64,000 nt of DNA, from the NCBI RefSeq assembly GCF_001051995.2, contig NZ_CP014646.1:3162001-3226000 (forward strand). The letters are read 5' to 3'. The notes under the pieces were generated by a model. It saw nothing but the letters and a program-made list of their open reading frames with translations. It had not been told where the DNA came from and searched no databases. Source of the DNA: Thauera humireducens (GTDB lineage Bacteria > Pseudomonadota > Gammaproteobacteria > Burkholderiales > Rhodocyclaceae). A program made the position numbers and the translations under genes. This document shows positions 34,880 through 42,865 of this stretch, piece by piece (the first letter of the stretch is position 1; every line of letters starts with the position of its first letter).

Positions 34880-36571
34880 TCAGGCGTTCAGGCGCACGGT
34901 GTTGCGGCCGCCGTTCTTCGCCTCGTAGAGTGCCTCGTCGGCCTTCTGCAGTGCCAGTTCGACCGTCTCGCCCGGCTTCACCAGGCGCGCACCGATGCTC
35001 ACCGTCAGCGCGCGGCCGCCGGGCAGGGGGCGGGCCGCCTCGGCCTCCGCACGGATGCGTTCGCTCAGGCTGGCGAGGGTGTGCGCATCGCACGGTGTCA
35101 GCAACACCAGGAATTCATCGCCGCCCCAGCGCGCGGCGCTGTCATAGGGGCGGATGTGGTTGCGCAGCAGCGCGGCGACCGTCACCAGTGCGCGGTCGCC
35201 TTCGGCATGGCCGAGTTCGTCGTTGATTTCCTTGAAGTGATCCACGTCGATCCAGATGATGCCGAAGGGCTGGCGTTCGCGGGCACCGCGGCTGACCGCG
35301 TCGTCGATCAGCTCGCTCATGCCGCGGCGGTTGATCAGCCCGGTGAGGTCATCGATCCGTGCTAGGCGGTTCAGGGCCTCGGTGCGCTCCTGCACACGGC
35401 TTTCGAGTTCCACCGTGGTGTTGCGCACCGCGCCGGCCATGGCCTCGAAGTGCTTGATCAGGCGCCCGATCTCGCCCTTGCCCTCAGGCAGGTCGGCCGG
35501 GGCGAGATCGCCGTCGCGCACGCGCAGGATGGCGCGCTCGAGCGCGCTGACGGGGCGGAACACGAGGCGCTCCAAGGCCAGGTGCACGATCAGCAGTGTC
35601 AGCAGCAGGGCGGCGGCGAATACCAGCGCCGCCATGCCGAATCGGTTGACCGGCATCACCACGTCGAGGTCGAGCAGGGTGATCTCGTACCAGTCGAGCT
35701 CTGGCAGGTAGGCAATGCCGGCGAGGTGGCGCTTGCCGTTGACCTGGACGAAACGGCTCAGCACGGTTGTCCCGGGCGTGGTGGTCGCGGCCAGTTCGCG
35801 CATCATGTCGCGCAGGTGGGCGCGATCCTCCGCGGTCTCCAGCAGGAGGTCCACGGTCTTCTTGTTCCATTCCGGCTTGGTGAGGCTGGCGTAGTCGATC
35901 AGGTTGCGGTCCCGGAACAGCTGGATGGCGCCGTTGTGGTCGACGAAGAGTGTGGTGATGCCGGGCGGGGCCACATCGATGACGTCGCGGATGAAGCCGT
36001 CCAGCTCGAGACCGGTGCCGACCACGCCGAGGATGCGCTCGCCGTCGCGCAGCAGCACGTCGATCCACAGCTTGGTCACGCCGAGCGGGATGTCCGGATT
36101 GACGTTGAGGTGGAAGTCGCGGCCTTCGCGGATGATGGTGTAGAACCATGCGTCCGGCGGGTTGTCTGGGCGCAGGTGGTAGCGCAGCGGGTTGGCGGCG
36201 AATTCGTTGCGGGCGTTGTTGTGGAAGTAGGCGCCGGAATCGAGCAGGGCGACGAAATAGCTGCGGTCCTGGAAGTTGCTGCGGAAGCTCTCCATCTCGG
36301 CGATTGCCTCGACGCGCATGCCGGCGTCCTCGGGCGTCTTCGCCCAGCGTCGCAGAACCTGCGAATCGGCCATCTGGCGGGCGAGGGCGATCTCGCGGGC
36401 GATCGGCTGCAGCAGCTTGGCGCTGTCGTAACGCACCTGTACTTCGGCGAGCCGTACGCCCCACTGTTCGATGATGGTCTCGGCAATACGCTGGAAAACC
36501 GACCAGGCCGCCGCCGAGGCGGTCAGGACCAGCAGGGTGGCCAGGAGCAGGAAGCGCGTCTTGAGGTTCAT
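34880..36571 (-). CDS. Membrane diguanylate cyclase with Cache sensor and HAMP
   Basis: 563 residues. N-terminal helix (about 5-25), a periplasmic dCache-like domain (about 30-305, with SYFVALLDSGAYFHNNARNE and ILGVVGTGLELDGF), second helix (about 310-333), HAMP (to about 385) and a GGDEF domain. The active site is intact: GGDEF at 483-487, with an inhibitory-site RxxD (RPYD, 474-477) exactly five residues ahead. It should make c-di-GMP with product feedback. It lies convergent to spoT. The HD-GYP protein encoded at 11.3-14.3 kb could oppose it. Confidence 0.93.
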   Translation of the reverse strand: MNLKTRFLLLATLLVLTASAAAWSVFQRIAETIIEQWGVRLAEVQVRYDSAKLLQPIAREIALARQMADSQVLRRWAKTPEDAGMRVEAIAEMESFRSNFQDRSYFVALLDSGAYFHNNARNEFAANPLRYHLRPDNPPDAWFYTIIREGRDFHLNVNPDIPLGVTKLWIDVLLRDGERILGVVGTGLELDGFIRDVIDVAPPGITTLFVDHNGAIQLFRDRNLIDYASLTKPEWNKKTVDLLLETAEDRAHLRDMMRELAATTTPGTTVLSRFVQVNGKRHLAGIAYLPELDWYEITLLDLDVVMPVNRFGMAALVFAAALLLTLLIVHLALERLVFRPVSALERAILRVRDGDLAPADLPEGKGEIGRLIKHFEAMAGAVRNTTVELESRVQERTEALNRLARIDDLTGLINRRGMSELIDDAVSRGARERQPFGIIWIDVDHFKEINDELGHAEGDRALVTVAALLRNHIRPYDSAARWGGDEFLVLLTPCDAHTLASLSERIRAEAEAARPLPGGRALTVSIGARLVKPGETVELALQKADEALYEAKNGGRNTVRLNA

Positions 36572-36749
36572 GCGCAGGGCGAGTCGACGGAGTGGGTGGG
36601 GGCGGCCGCAGTATTAATGCAGCCTAACATGCGGCCAGCGTGCCGCATGCGTTCTGCGTCACGGACTCCATGAGGCGGTTGCGCGCTGCCGCAGCGGCGC
36701 AGGTCGGCGCCTGCTGCTAGAATTGCGGCCACTTTCCGGGGACCCGATC

Positions 36750-36938
36750 ATGGCCATGTACGAATCCGAACACACCAAGTTCATGCGTGAATGGATGGAG
36801 AAGCATCCGCAGGAGCGCGCCGAGCAGCAGAAGGGCCGTGCCCTGTGGTGGGACAAGCCGCAGTCGCTCGAGCAGCAGCAGCGTCACCGCGAGGCGAGCG
36901 TGCCGGTGAAGCCCTACTACTACGACGCCAACCACTGA
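36750..36938 (+). CDS. DUF3460 family small protein
   Basis: 62 residues starting MAMYESEHTKFMREWMEKHP, with KGRALWWDKPQSLE. This matches the DUF3460 family of short, charged, cytoplasmic betaproteobacterial proteins of unknown function (recognised by pattern). The start at 36750 is chosen over GTG/ATG-like codons upstream because the family begins at MYESE. A TAGAAT hexamer at 36718-36723 could be its -10. Confidence 0.8.
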   Translation: MAMYESEHTKFMREWMEKHPQERAEQQKGRALWWDKPQSLEQQQRHREASVPVKPYYYDANH

Positions 36939-36981
36939 GCCTTGCGTCACGACCCGTCGCGCGGCGCCGTGCGCTGACCGC

Positions 36982-38403
36982 ATGAGCCTGCCGCGCCGTC
37001 TCGCCTTCATCGATGTCGAGAGCACCGGGGCCCATCCGGTGCGCGACCGCATCACCGAGATCGCCATCCTCCGCGTGGAGGACGGCGTGCTCGTCGAGCG
37101 CTGGGAGAGCCTGGTCGATCCCGGGATTCCCATTCCGCCGCTGATCCAGCAGGTGACGGGCATCACCGACGACATGGTGGCCGGCGCGCCCGGCTTCGAG
37201 GCGCTGGCCGACCGGGTCCAGACCTTGCTGGCCGACTGCGTGTTCGTCGCTCACAACGCGCGCTTCGATTTCGGCTTCATCAAGAACGCCTTCGAGCGCA
37301 TCGGCCGCGCGTTCGACGCGCGCGTGCTGTGCACGGTCAAGCTGTCACGGGCGCTGTTTCCCGAGCACCACCGCCATGGGCTGGATGCGCTGATCGAACG
37401 TCACGGTCTGCACTGCGGCGCACGCCACCGGGCCATGGGCGATACCGAGGCACTGTGGCAGTTCGTGCAGATGGCGCAAGCGCAGTTCGCGCCCGATGTG
37501 GTCGGTCGCGCCGCCGAACGTGCGATGAAGGCGCCAGCACGGGCCCCGGGTCTTCCCGAGGGGCTGCTGGAAGCGATTCCCGACGTGCCCGGCCTCTATC
37601 TTTTTCATGCCGAGCCGGAGGCGCCTCCGCCCGGGCGCAGCGACCGCCCGCTGTTCGCCGCCCGGGCCGTCAGTTTGCGCGCACGGGTCAAGGAGCATTT
37701 TGCGGCCAGCGTGCGCAAGGGCAAGGATGCCGAGCTGCGCGAGCAGGTGCGCCGGGTCGAGTGGATCGAGACCGCCGGCGAGCTCGACGCGATCCTGCGC
37801 GAAGCCGAACTCGTGAAGCGCCTGCGCCCGCCCTTCAATCGCGTGCCCGAAAGCGTTGACGAGGCCTTCGCGCTGCGGCTGCTGGACAACCGCCGTCGTC
37901 CGCCGATCTATGAACGCGTGCCGATTGCCGGTACCGATCCGACCGGCTGGCAGGGCTTGTACGGCGTGTTCCGCAACCGCCGCGAGGCGGAGAACCTGCT
38001 GCGCGAGCTGGCCCTGCTGTATCGCCTGTGTCCGCGCCGCCTCGGTCTGGAGTCAGGCACCCTTGGCGCATGCTCGGCGTTCCACCTGAAGCGGTGTGCG
38101 GGGGTTTGCGCGCGGCGGGAGAGCGCCGCCGACCATGATGCCCGCCTGCTCGGCGGGCTGGCCTCGGCGGGCATCAAGCCCTGGCCGTGGCCGGGCGCGA
38201 TCGTCGTCGCCGAGCGTCATGCCCATTCGGGACGGGAGGCCTATCACGCGTTCGACCAGTGGTGCCATCTCGGCAGCGTCGAACGCCGCGAAGAGCTTGT
38301 CGCCCTCGACCGCACGCGGCGGTTCGATGCCGATACCTGGCGCCTGCTTGGGCGCTGGTTCGCCGTGCCCGCCAATCTGGCGGCCGTCGAGCCGCTGGTT
38401 TAG
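36982..38403 (+). CDS. DnaQ-like 3'-5' exonuclease fused to a degenerate GIY-YIG domain
   Basis: 473 residues. The first 180 form a DEDDh exonuclease like DNA polymerase III epsilon: D11/E13 in FIDVESTG, HNARFDFGFI and HRAMGDTEAL with the catalytic His and Asp. The second part (about 195-290) aligns with the UvrC/Cho GIY-YIG nuclease: PGLYLF replaces PGVYLM and the REAELVKRLRPPFN segment with the catalytic Glu is kept. The second motif (YVGKA) has become FAARAVSLRARVKEHF, losing the YIG residues. A C-terminal region with CPRRLGLE and HLKRCAGVC resembles the Cys-containing part of Cho. A repair or proofreading role is likely, with the GIY-YIG part perhaps only binding DNA. Confidence 0.85.
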   Translation: MSLPRRLAFIDVESTGAHPVRDRITEIAILRVEDGVLVERWESLVDPGIPIPPLIQQVTGITDDMVAGAPGFEALADRVQTLLADCVFVAHNARFDFGFIKNAFERIGRAFDARVLCTVKLSRALFPEHHRHGLDALIERHGLHCGARHRAMGDTEALWQFVQMAQAQFAPDVVGRAAERAMKAPARAPGLPEGLLEAIPDVPGLYLFHAEPEAPPPGRSDRPLFAARAVSLRARVKEHFAASVRKGKDAELREQVRRVEWIETAGELDAILREAELVKRLRPPFNRVPESVDEAFALRLLDNRRRPPIYERVPIAGTDPTGWQGLYGVFRNRREAENLLRELALLYRLCPRRLGLESGTLGACSAFHLKRCAGVCARRESAADHDARLLGGLASAGIKPWPWPGAIVVAERHAHSGREAYHAFDQWCHLGSVERREELVALDRTRRFDADTWRLLGRWFAVPANLAAVEPLV

Positions 38404-38430
38404 CGCGAAAGTCGCTGACGCGCCCTGTGC

Positions 38431-39123
38431 CTAGTGGGCCGCTGCGCGTCGTAGCTGGCTGAGGTTGTCCAGCATCAGGCCACGACGCCCCTGGGGGCGT
38501 ACCAGGCCGTCGCGCACGAAGCGCGACAGCACGCGCGAGAAGGTCTCCGGTGTGAGGTTGAGCTGGGCCGCGATCGTCTGCTTGTCGGATGCCAGGCGGA
38601 CTTCGGCATGCTCGGCGCCCTGCGGCGCGAGCTGCGCCAGATACTGCGCGACGCGCTGGGTGCTGCTCAGCTGGATACAGAGCTGCATGTGCAGCATCAT
38701 CTCGTAGCTGGCGGCCGCGAGCCGGGTGGTCATGGCCTCGCCGAAGCTGGGCACGGCGACCATCGCCTCGCGCACCAGCGCGATGGGCACGTGCAGCAGG
38801 CGGGTGTTGCGTGCAGCCTGGGCCATCGCCATTGCGGGGCGGCCGAGCAGGGCGGCCTCCTCGCCGAAGGTGTCACCGGGGCCGGCGATGCGGATCAGCT
38901 TTTCGCTGCCCGACGGTGCGAGCAGCAGGCATTTCACTTCGCCGTCGAGCACCACGTGCATGCAGGTGGCCGTATCCTGGGCCTGGATGAGAATCTCGCC
39001 ACGCTCGGCACGCACCAGACGGGACGCTGCGACCAGGCGATGCAGGCGTGGGTCGTCGAGCAGATCGAAGGGAGCGATCTGGCTCAGGCTCGGGATGCTG
39101 GGAGGGGTTTTTTCTCGTTTCAT
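38431..39123 (-). CDS. Crp/Fnr-family transcriptional regulator
   Basis: 230 residues. Cyclic-nucleotide-binding-type beta-barrel (about 20-125, GPGDTFGEEAALLG), dimer helix, and a C-terminal winged helix with TPETFSRVLSRF. The recognition helix carries E193...S196-R197, the ExxSR pattern of Fnr-type proteins that read TTGAT half-sites. It has no N-terminal cysteine cluster (its cysteines are C54, C65 and C149, scattered), so it is unlikely to hold the [4Fe-4S] of true FNR; a Dnr/NnrR-like NO or redox role is possible. AGGAG lies six bases before ATG 39123. Its place next to narXL-nap suggests control of denitrification-type genes, including the TTGAT box at 42013-42026. Confidence 0.88.
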   Translation of the reverse strand: MKREKTPPSIPSLSQIAPFDLLDDPRLHRLVAASRLVRAERGEILIQAQDTATCMHVVLDGEVKCLLLAPSGSEKLIRIAGPGDTFGEEAALLGRPAMAMAQAARNTRLLHVPIALVREAMVAVPSFGEAMTTRLAAASYEMMLHMQLCIQLSSTQRVAQYLAQLAPQGAEHAEVRLASDKQTIAAQLNLTPETFSRVLSRFVRDGLVRPQGRRGLMLDNLSQLRRAAAH

Positions 39124-39229
39124 CGTTCGCTCCTGCGTGCTGCGCTGGTTGTCAGCGTGGCCGAACTGGAGTCTAGACAGGGCGGAGGCGGGGTCAAAGG
39201 CGTCGCGCGCGTGCAAGGTGGCGTTGGCA

Positions 39230-39245
39230 TACCTCTAAGGAGGTA
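39230..39245. promoter_or_regulatory. NarL/NarP-type 7-2-7 binding site
   Basis: TACCTCT-AA-GGAGGTA: two facing heptamers spaced by two bases. The left one fits the NarL/NarP heptamer TACYYMT fully and the right one fits its complement with one mismatch. It lies between the divergent Crp/Fnr gene and narX, 123 bases before narX, so it could serve autoregulation of narXL or nitrate control of the regulator gene. Confidence 0.55.
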
Positions 39246-39368
39246 TTCAGGCTTCTTGCAAGTGCTTGTAAACAATCGGTAATGCGATGAGGGGCCGTGT
39301 CGATCGGGCCGTTGCAGGTATAAAGGAGTAGGCCGACAGCGACCCCCGCCGGCCGCTGGAGACCACGG

Positions 39369-41279
39369 ATGAAGTTCGCGATGCCGCGCCTGCTCGTCAG
39401 GCATTCGATCCTGCTGCTGGTTGCGCTCGCCATGCTCGCGCTCGCGCTGATCAGTCTGGTCGGCATGAGCGCATCGGTGATGGTTGCCGAGAGCGTGCAG
39501 GGCAGTGCCAGTGCGATCAACCATGCCGGCGGCCTGCGCCGGCTGACCTATCGCGTGGCCGGATTGGTGGCGGCCGACGCGCTCAGCGGGCCGCTGTCGC
39601 CGCGACGGGTCGAGGCCGCGATCGAGGATTTCGAGCGTGCGCTGGGACATCCCGAACTGCAGCGCATCGTGCAGCGCAACCCCGGCGGACTGTTCGCCGC
39701 CACTTACCGCGGTGTCGAGTCGTCGTGGAGTCAGAGCCTGAAACCGAGCCTGAAGCGCATGGTGCGCGACGCGCCATCGACGTCGCCCGCGCAGATCGAG
39801 GACTTGCTCACCAATGTGGACCGTTTCGTGGATCAGCTCGACACGCTGGTCTTCGTGCTCGAGCAGGATACCGAGGCCCGCATCGAGGACCTGCGAGAGA
39901 TCCTCGCCGGGGCGATCGTCGCCACGCTGGTGGTGATCTTCCTGGCCCTCGTGGTCCTGCGTCATACGCTGCTCAAGCCGCTGAGCCGGCTGCTTGCGGC
40001 GACGCGGGCGATTGCCCGCGGCGACTATTCGGCCCGGGTCGCGCACGTCGGCCATGACGAACTCGGCCGTGTCGGCGCCACCTTCAACCTGATGGCGGGG
40101 GAGATCTCGCGCCAGTACCAGACCCTCGAGCAGCGCGTGGCCGAGAAGACCGCGGAGCTGCAGCGCAGCAACCGCTCGCTGGAGCTGCTGTACCACGCCA
40201 TCGCCCGCTTGTATCAGACGCCGACCGAGCCGGCTGTGTACGAAGCGACCCTGCGCGACATCGACCGCGTCGCCGGCCTGCAAGGCAGTTTCGCCTGCAT
40301 CGAGCCGCGTCAGGAGGGGCCGGCGACGGTCATTGCGTCGACCCTCGGTCCGTGTGTCGATCGTGTTGCGCGCGGCGACGAGGCCTGTGTGGAATGCAGG
40401 TCGGTTTCCGTGGCCGGGGCAGAGCACCGTGGCGGCCAGCAGTTGCTGCGCTTCCCGTTGCGCGATCGCGAGCACCACTACGGCATGCTGCGCCTCGCCC
40501 TGCCCGCCGGCGAAGCGCTCGAGGACTGGCAGCGCCAGCTGGTCGAAGCCCTGTCGCGCCACATCGGCATGGCGCTCGGTGCGGCCCGGCGTAGCGAGCA
40601 GGAACGCCTGCTGGCCTTGCAGGAAGAACGCTCCGTGATCGCGCGCGAGCTGCATGATTCGCTGGCGCAGGCGCTGTCCTACATGAAGATCCAGATGAGC
40701 CTGCTGCAGCGCGCCCTGGCGGATCCGGCGCGCCTCGCCGAAGCGGGCACGATCCTGGCCGATCTGCGCACCGGGGTGAACGACGCCTATCGCCAGTTGC
40801 GCGAACTCCTGGTCTCCTTCCGTCTCGAGTTGTCGGGCGACCTGGGCGCGCTGCTGCGTACCGCCGTGGCGGAGTACCGCGAGCGCGGTGGTGTCGACAT
40901 CACGCTCGAGATCCGGCTGGCCGATTGCAGCCTGACGCCGAACCAGGAAGTCCACGTGCTGCAGATCGTGCGCGAGGCGCTGTCGAACATGCTGCGTCAC
41001 GCGATGGCGCGTCACGCGCGTGTGGTCCTGACGTGTGACGAGGCCTGGCGGGTGACGATCACGGTCGAGGACGATGGCGTGGGCATCGATGACGGGCCGG
41101 TGGATGGCCGCGACCATCACGGCTTGTCGATCATGCGCGAACGGACCCGCAGTCTCGGGGGCGAGATCGAGATCACCCGTCGCGGTGAGGGGGGCACCCG
41201 TGTCAGCGTGAGCTTCCAGGCCGTTCACACCCTGCCGGCGCTCGCGGTCGACGCATTCACTGAAGAAGGACGCCATTGA
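39369..41279 (+). CDS. narX: NarX-type nitrate/nitrite sensor histidine kinase
   Basis: 636 residues. Membrane helix (about 10-35), periplasmic four-helix sensor with a P-box-like NHAGGLRRLTYRVA that binds nitrate/nitrite in NarX, second helix (about 178-202), HAMP, a central module with spaced cysteines (LGPCVDRV, DEACVECRS) as in E. coli NarX, then a HisKA_3 kinase: H429 in ARELHDSLAQALSYMK, and VEDDGVGID for ATP. The stop is joined to the narL start (TGATG). Upstream lies the 7-2-7 NarL-like site. With no narGHI in view, its nearest target is nap. Confidence 0.93.
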   Translation: MKFAMPRLLVRHSILLLVALAMLALALISLVGMSASVMVAESVQGSASAINHAGGLRRLTYRVAGLVAADALSGPLSPRRVEAAIEDFERALGHPELQRIVQRNPGGLFAATYRGVESSWSQSLKPSLKRMVRDAPSTSPAQIEDLLTNVDRFVDQLDTLVFVLEQDTEARIEDLREILAGAIVATLVVIFLALVVLRHTLLKPLSRLLAATRAIARGDYSARVAHVGHDELGRVGATFNLMAGEISRQYQTLEQRVAEKTAELQRSNRSLELLYHAIARLYQTPTEPAVYEATLRDIDRVAGLQGSFACIEPRQEGPATVIASTLGPCVDRVARGDEACVECRSVSVAGAEHRGGQQLLRFPLRDREHHYGMLRLALPAGEALEDWQRQLVEALSRHIGMALGAARRSEQERLLALQEERSVIARELHDSLAQALSYMKIQMSLLQRALADPARLAEAGTILADLRTGVNDAYRQLRELLVSFRLELSGDLGALLRTAVAEYRERGGVDITLEIRLADCSLTPNQEVHVLQIVREALSNMLRHAMARHARVVLTCDEAWRVTITVEDDGVGIDDGPVDGRDHHGLSIMRERTRSLGGEIEITRRGEGGTRVSVSFQAVHTLPALAVDAFTEEGRH

Positions 41280-41929
41280 TGAACGACACGCCGCTCGAGT
41301 CCGTACTGATCGTCGATGACCATCCGCTGTTCCGCAAGGGATTGGCGCAGCTGCTGCAGACCGTTCCGGCCTTCCGTCTCGTCGGCGAGGCGACCGGCGG
41401 CGCCGAGGGCGTCGAGATGGCGCGCTCGCTGCAGCCCGACCTGGTGCTGCTGGACCTCAACATGCGTGACATGAGCGGGCTCGAGGTGCTGCGCCAGCTG
41501 CGTCAGATGCGGCCGGAGCCGCGGGTGGTGATGATCACGGTGTCGGACCAGGGCGAGGATGTGGTCGCGGCGTTGCGCGGCGGCGTCGACGGCTACCTGC
41601 TCAAGGACATGGAGCCCGAGGCGATGGTGGCGGCGCTCGCGGACGTCGCGGCGGGGCGGGTGGTGATCCCGCCCGAGCTCAACCTGCTGCTCGCCGCGGC
41701 CCTGCGCAGCGAAGTCCGGCCGCAGTCCGCGGACGCCGCAGGCCTGACCGAGCAGGAGCAGCGCATCCTCGACAAGATCGCCGCCGGCCTGTCGAACAAG
41801 ATGATCGGACGCGAGCTCAACATCGCCGAGGGCACGGTCAAGGTCCACGTCAAGCACATCCTGCGCAAGCTCAACCTGCGTTCGCGGGTCGAGGCTGCCG
41901 TATGGGCGGTGGAACGCCCGCGCGGCTGA
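41279..41929 (+). CDS. narL: NarL-type response regulator
   Basis: 216 residues. Receiver with D14/D15 region (IVDDHPLFRKG), phospho-acceptor D59 (LVLLDLNMRD) and K in YLLKDMEPE. The C-terminal LuxR/NarL helix-turn-helix reads LTEQEQRILDKIAAGLSNK and IAEGTVKVHVKHILRKL. ATG 41279 shares its A with the narX stop; the TTG at 41276 is rejected. Binds TACYYMT heptamers when phosphorylated (family knowledge). Confidence 0.93.
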   Translation: MNDTPLESVLIVDDHPLFRKGLAQLLQTVPAFRLVGEATGGAEGVEMARSLQPDLVLLDLNMRDMSGLEVLRQLRQMRPEPRVVMITVSDQGEDVVAALRGGVDGYLLKDMEPEAMVAALADVAAGRVVIPPELNLLLAAALRSEVRPQSADAAGLTEQEQRILDKIAAGLSNKMIGRELNIAEGTVKVHVKHILRKLNLRSRVEAAVWAVERPRG

Positions 41930-42012
41930 CCCGGGCAGTTTTCCGCACGGCTTCGTCAGTCCGCGCAAGGCCTCGCCAGCTGCCTTGGCGCGCCAGCGTG
42001 CCGCTTCCGTCC

Positions 42013-42061
42013 TTGATCGCGGTCAATGACCGGGTTGGGGGCATGGGATTCAATGGGCGGC
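42013..42061 (+). promoter_or_regulatory. FNR-type box and class II promoter upstream of napF
   Basis: TTGAT-CGCG-GTCAA (42013-42026) matches nine of ten defined positions of the FNR/Dnr consensus TTGATnnnnATCAA. A -10-like TTCAAT at 42049-42054 puts the start of transcription near 42061, so the box is centred at about -41.5, the class II activator position. This predicts anaerobic or NO-linked activation of the nap operon. Confidence 0.65.
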
Positions 42062-42085
42062 GTATAGATGGGTTCAGGGGCTCTT

Positions 42086-42613
42086 GTGGAATCGGCATCA
42101 CCTTCTCGTCGGGGCTTTCTGCGCGGCAGGGTCCGTGCGGTAGCGCCCGCCCCGCGTCCGCCTTGGGCGCGGGAGGAGCGCGATTTCATCTCGTCCTGCA
42201 CCCGCTGCGATGCCTGTATCGACGCCTGTCCGACCGCCATCCTGGTCCGGGCCGACGGCGGGTTCCCCGCGGTCGACTTCTCGCGCGGTGAATGCACCTT
42301 CTGTGGCGACTGTGTGACGCATTGCGCGCCGCGCGCCCTGCTGCGCCCTGCGGAAGGCGATGCACCCTGGTCCTTGAAGGCGAGCATCGGTCAGGCCTGC
42401 CTCGCGGCGGCGGGCGTGGAGTGCCGTGTCTGCGGCGAGAACTGCCCCGTGGGCGCGATCCGCTTCCGCCCGCGCATCGGCGGTGTGGCGCTGCCGCAAC
42501 TTGAGGCCGAAGCCTGCACCGGCTGCGGCGCCTGCTTTGCGCCCTGCCCGACGCGGGCCATCGTGGTGCAGGCGCCGGTTGAATGCGATGTTCCGACGGA
42601 GAGCGAACAATGA
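42086..42613 (+). CDS. napF: NapF, ferredoxin-type protein of periplasmic nitrate reductase
   Basis: 175-residue cytoplasmic iron-sulfur protein with four Cys clusters: CTRCDACIDACP, CTFCGDCVTHCAP, CRVCGENCPVGAI and CTGCGACFAPCP. NapF helps mature or protect NapA before Tat export. The N-terminal SPSRRGFLRGR resembles E. coli NapF ASRRGLLTGR. GTG 42086 is preferred because AGGGG lies just upstream and because the predicted promoter start (about 42061) would leave ATG 42068 almost no leader; 42068 would add six residues. The stop overlaps napD (ATGA). Confidence 0.9.
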   Translation: MESASPSRRGFLRGRVRAVAPAPRPPWAREERDFISSCTRCDACIDACPTAILVRADGGFPAVDFSRGECTFCGDCVTHCAPRALLRPAEGDAPWSLKASIGQACLAAAGVECRVCGENCPVGAIRFRPRIGGVALPQLEAEACTGCGACFAPCPTRAIVVQAPVECDVPTESEQ

Positions 42614-42864
42614 AGATTGCAAGTCTGGTTCTGCGGGCCCTGCCTGCGGATTTCCCGGAGATCAAGGAAGCGCTGGCGCGCATCCCGGGGGTCGAGATTC
42701 ATGGCTCCTCGGACGAAGTGGGTCGCATCGTGGTCACCGTGGAGGATGGCGAGGGCTGGTCGGTCACCGACTCGATCCTCGCGGTCAACCTCGCGCCCAA
42801 GGTGCAGGCGGTGACGCTGGCTTACGAATACACCGATGACGGTCTCGAATTGACGGAGGCATGA
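42610..42864 (+). CDS. napD: NapD, NapA Tat-signal chaperone
   Basis: 84 residues, cytoplasmic. Ferredoxin-like fold expected from [39 protein letters not shown] and the C-terminal LAYEYTDD. NapD binds the NapA twin-arginine signal until cofactors are loaded. Overlaps napF by ATGA, and napA starts one base after its stop. Confidence 0.93.
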   Translation: MKIASLVLRALPADFPEIKEALARIPGVEIHGSSDEVGRIVVTVEDGEGWSVTDSILAVNLAPKVQAVTLAYEYTDDGLELTEA

Positions 42865-42865
42865 A

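Noticed and set aside
39266..39279. TTGTA-AACA-ATCGG as an FNR box before narX
   Set aside because: Only six of ten positions match, and its distance to the TATAAA at 39319-39324 does not fit a class II site.
42068..42085. ATG 42068 as napF start
   Set aside because: Predicted transcription start at about 42061 leaves no ribosome-binding site; GTG 42086 has one. Still possible if the promoter call is wrong.
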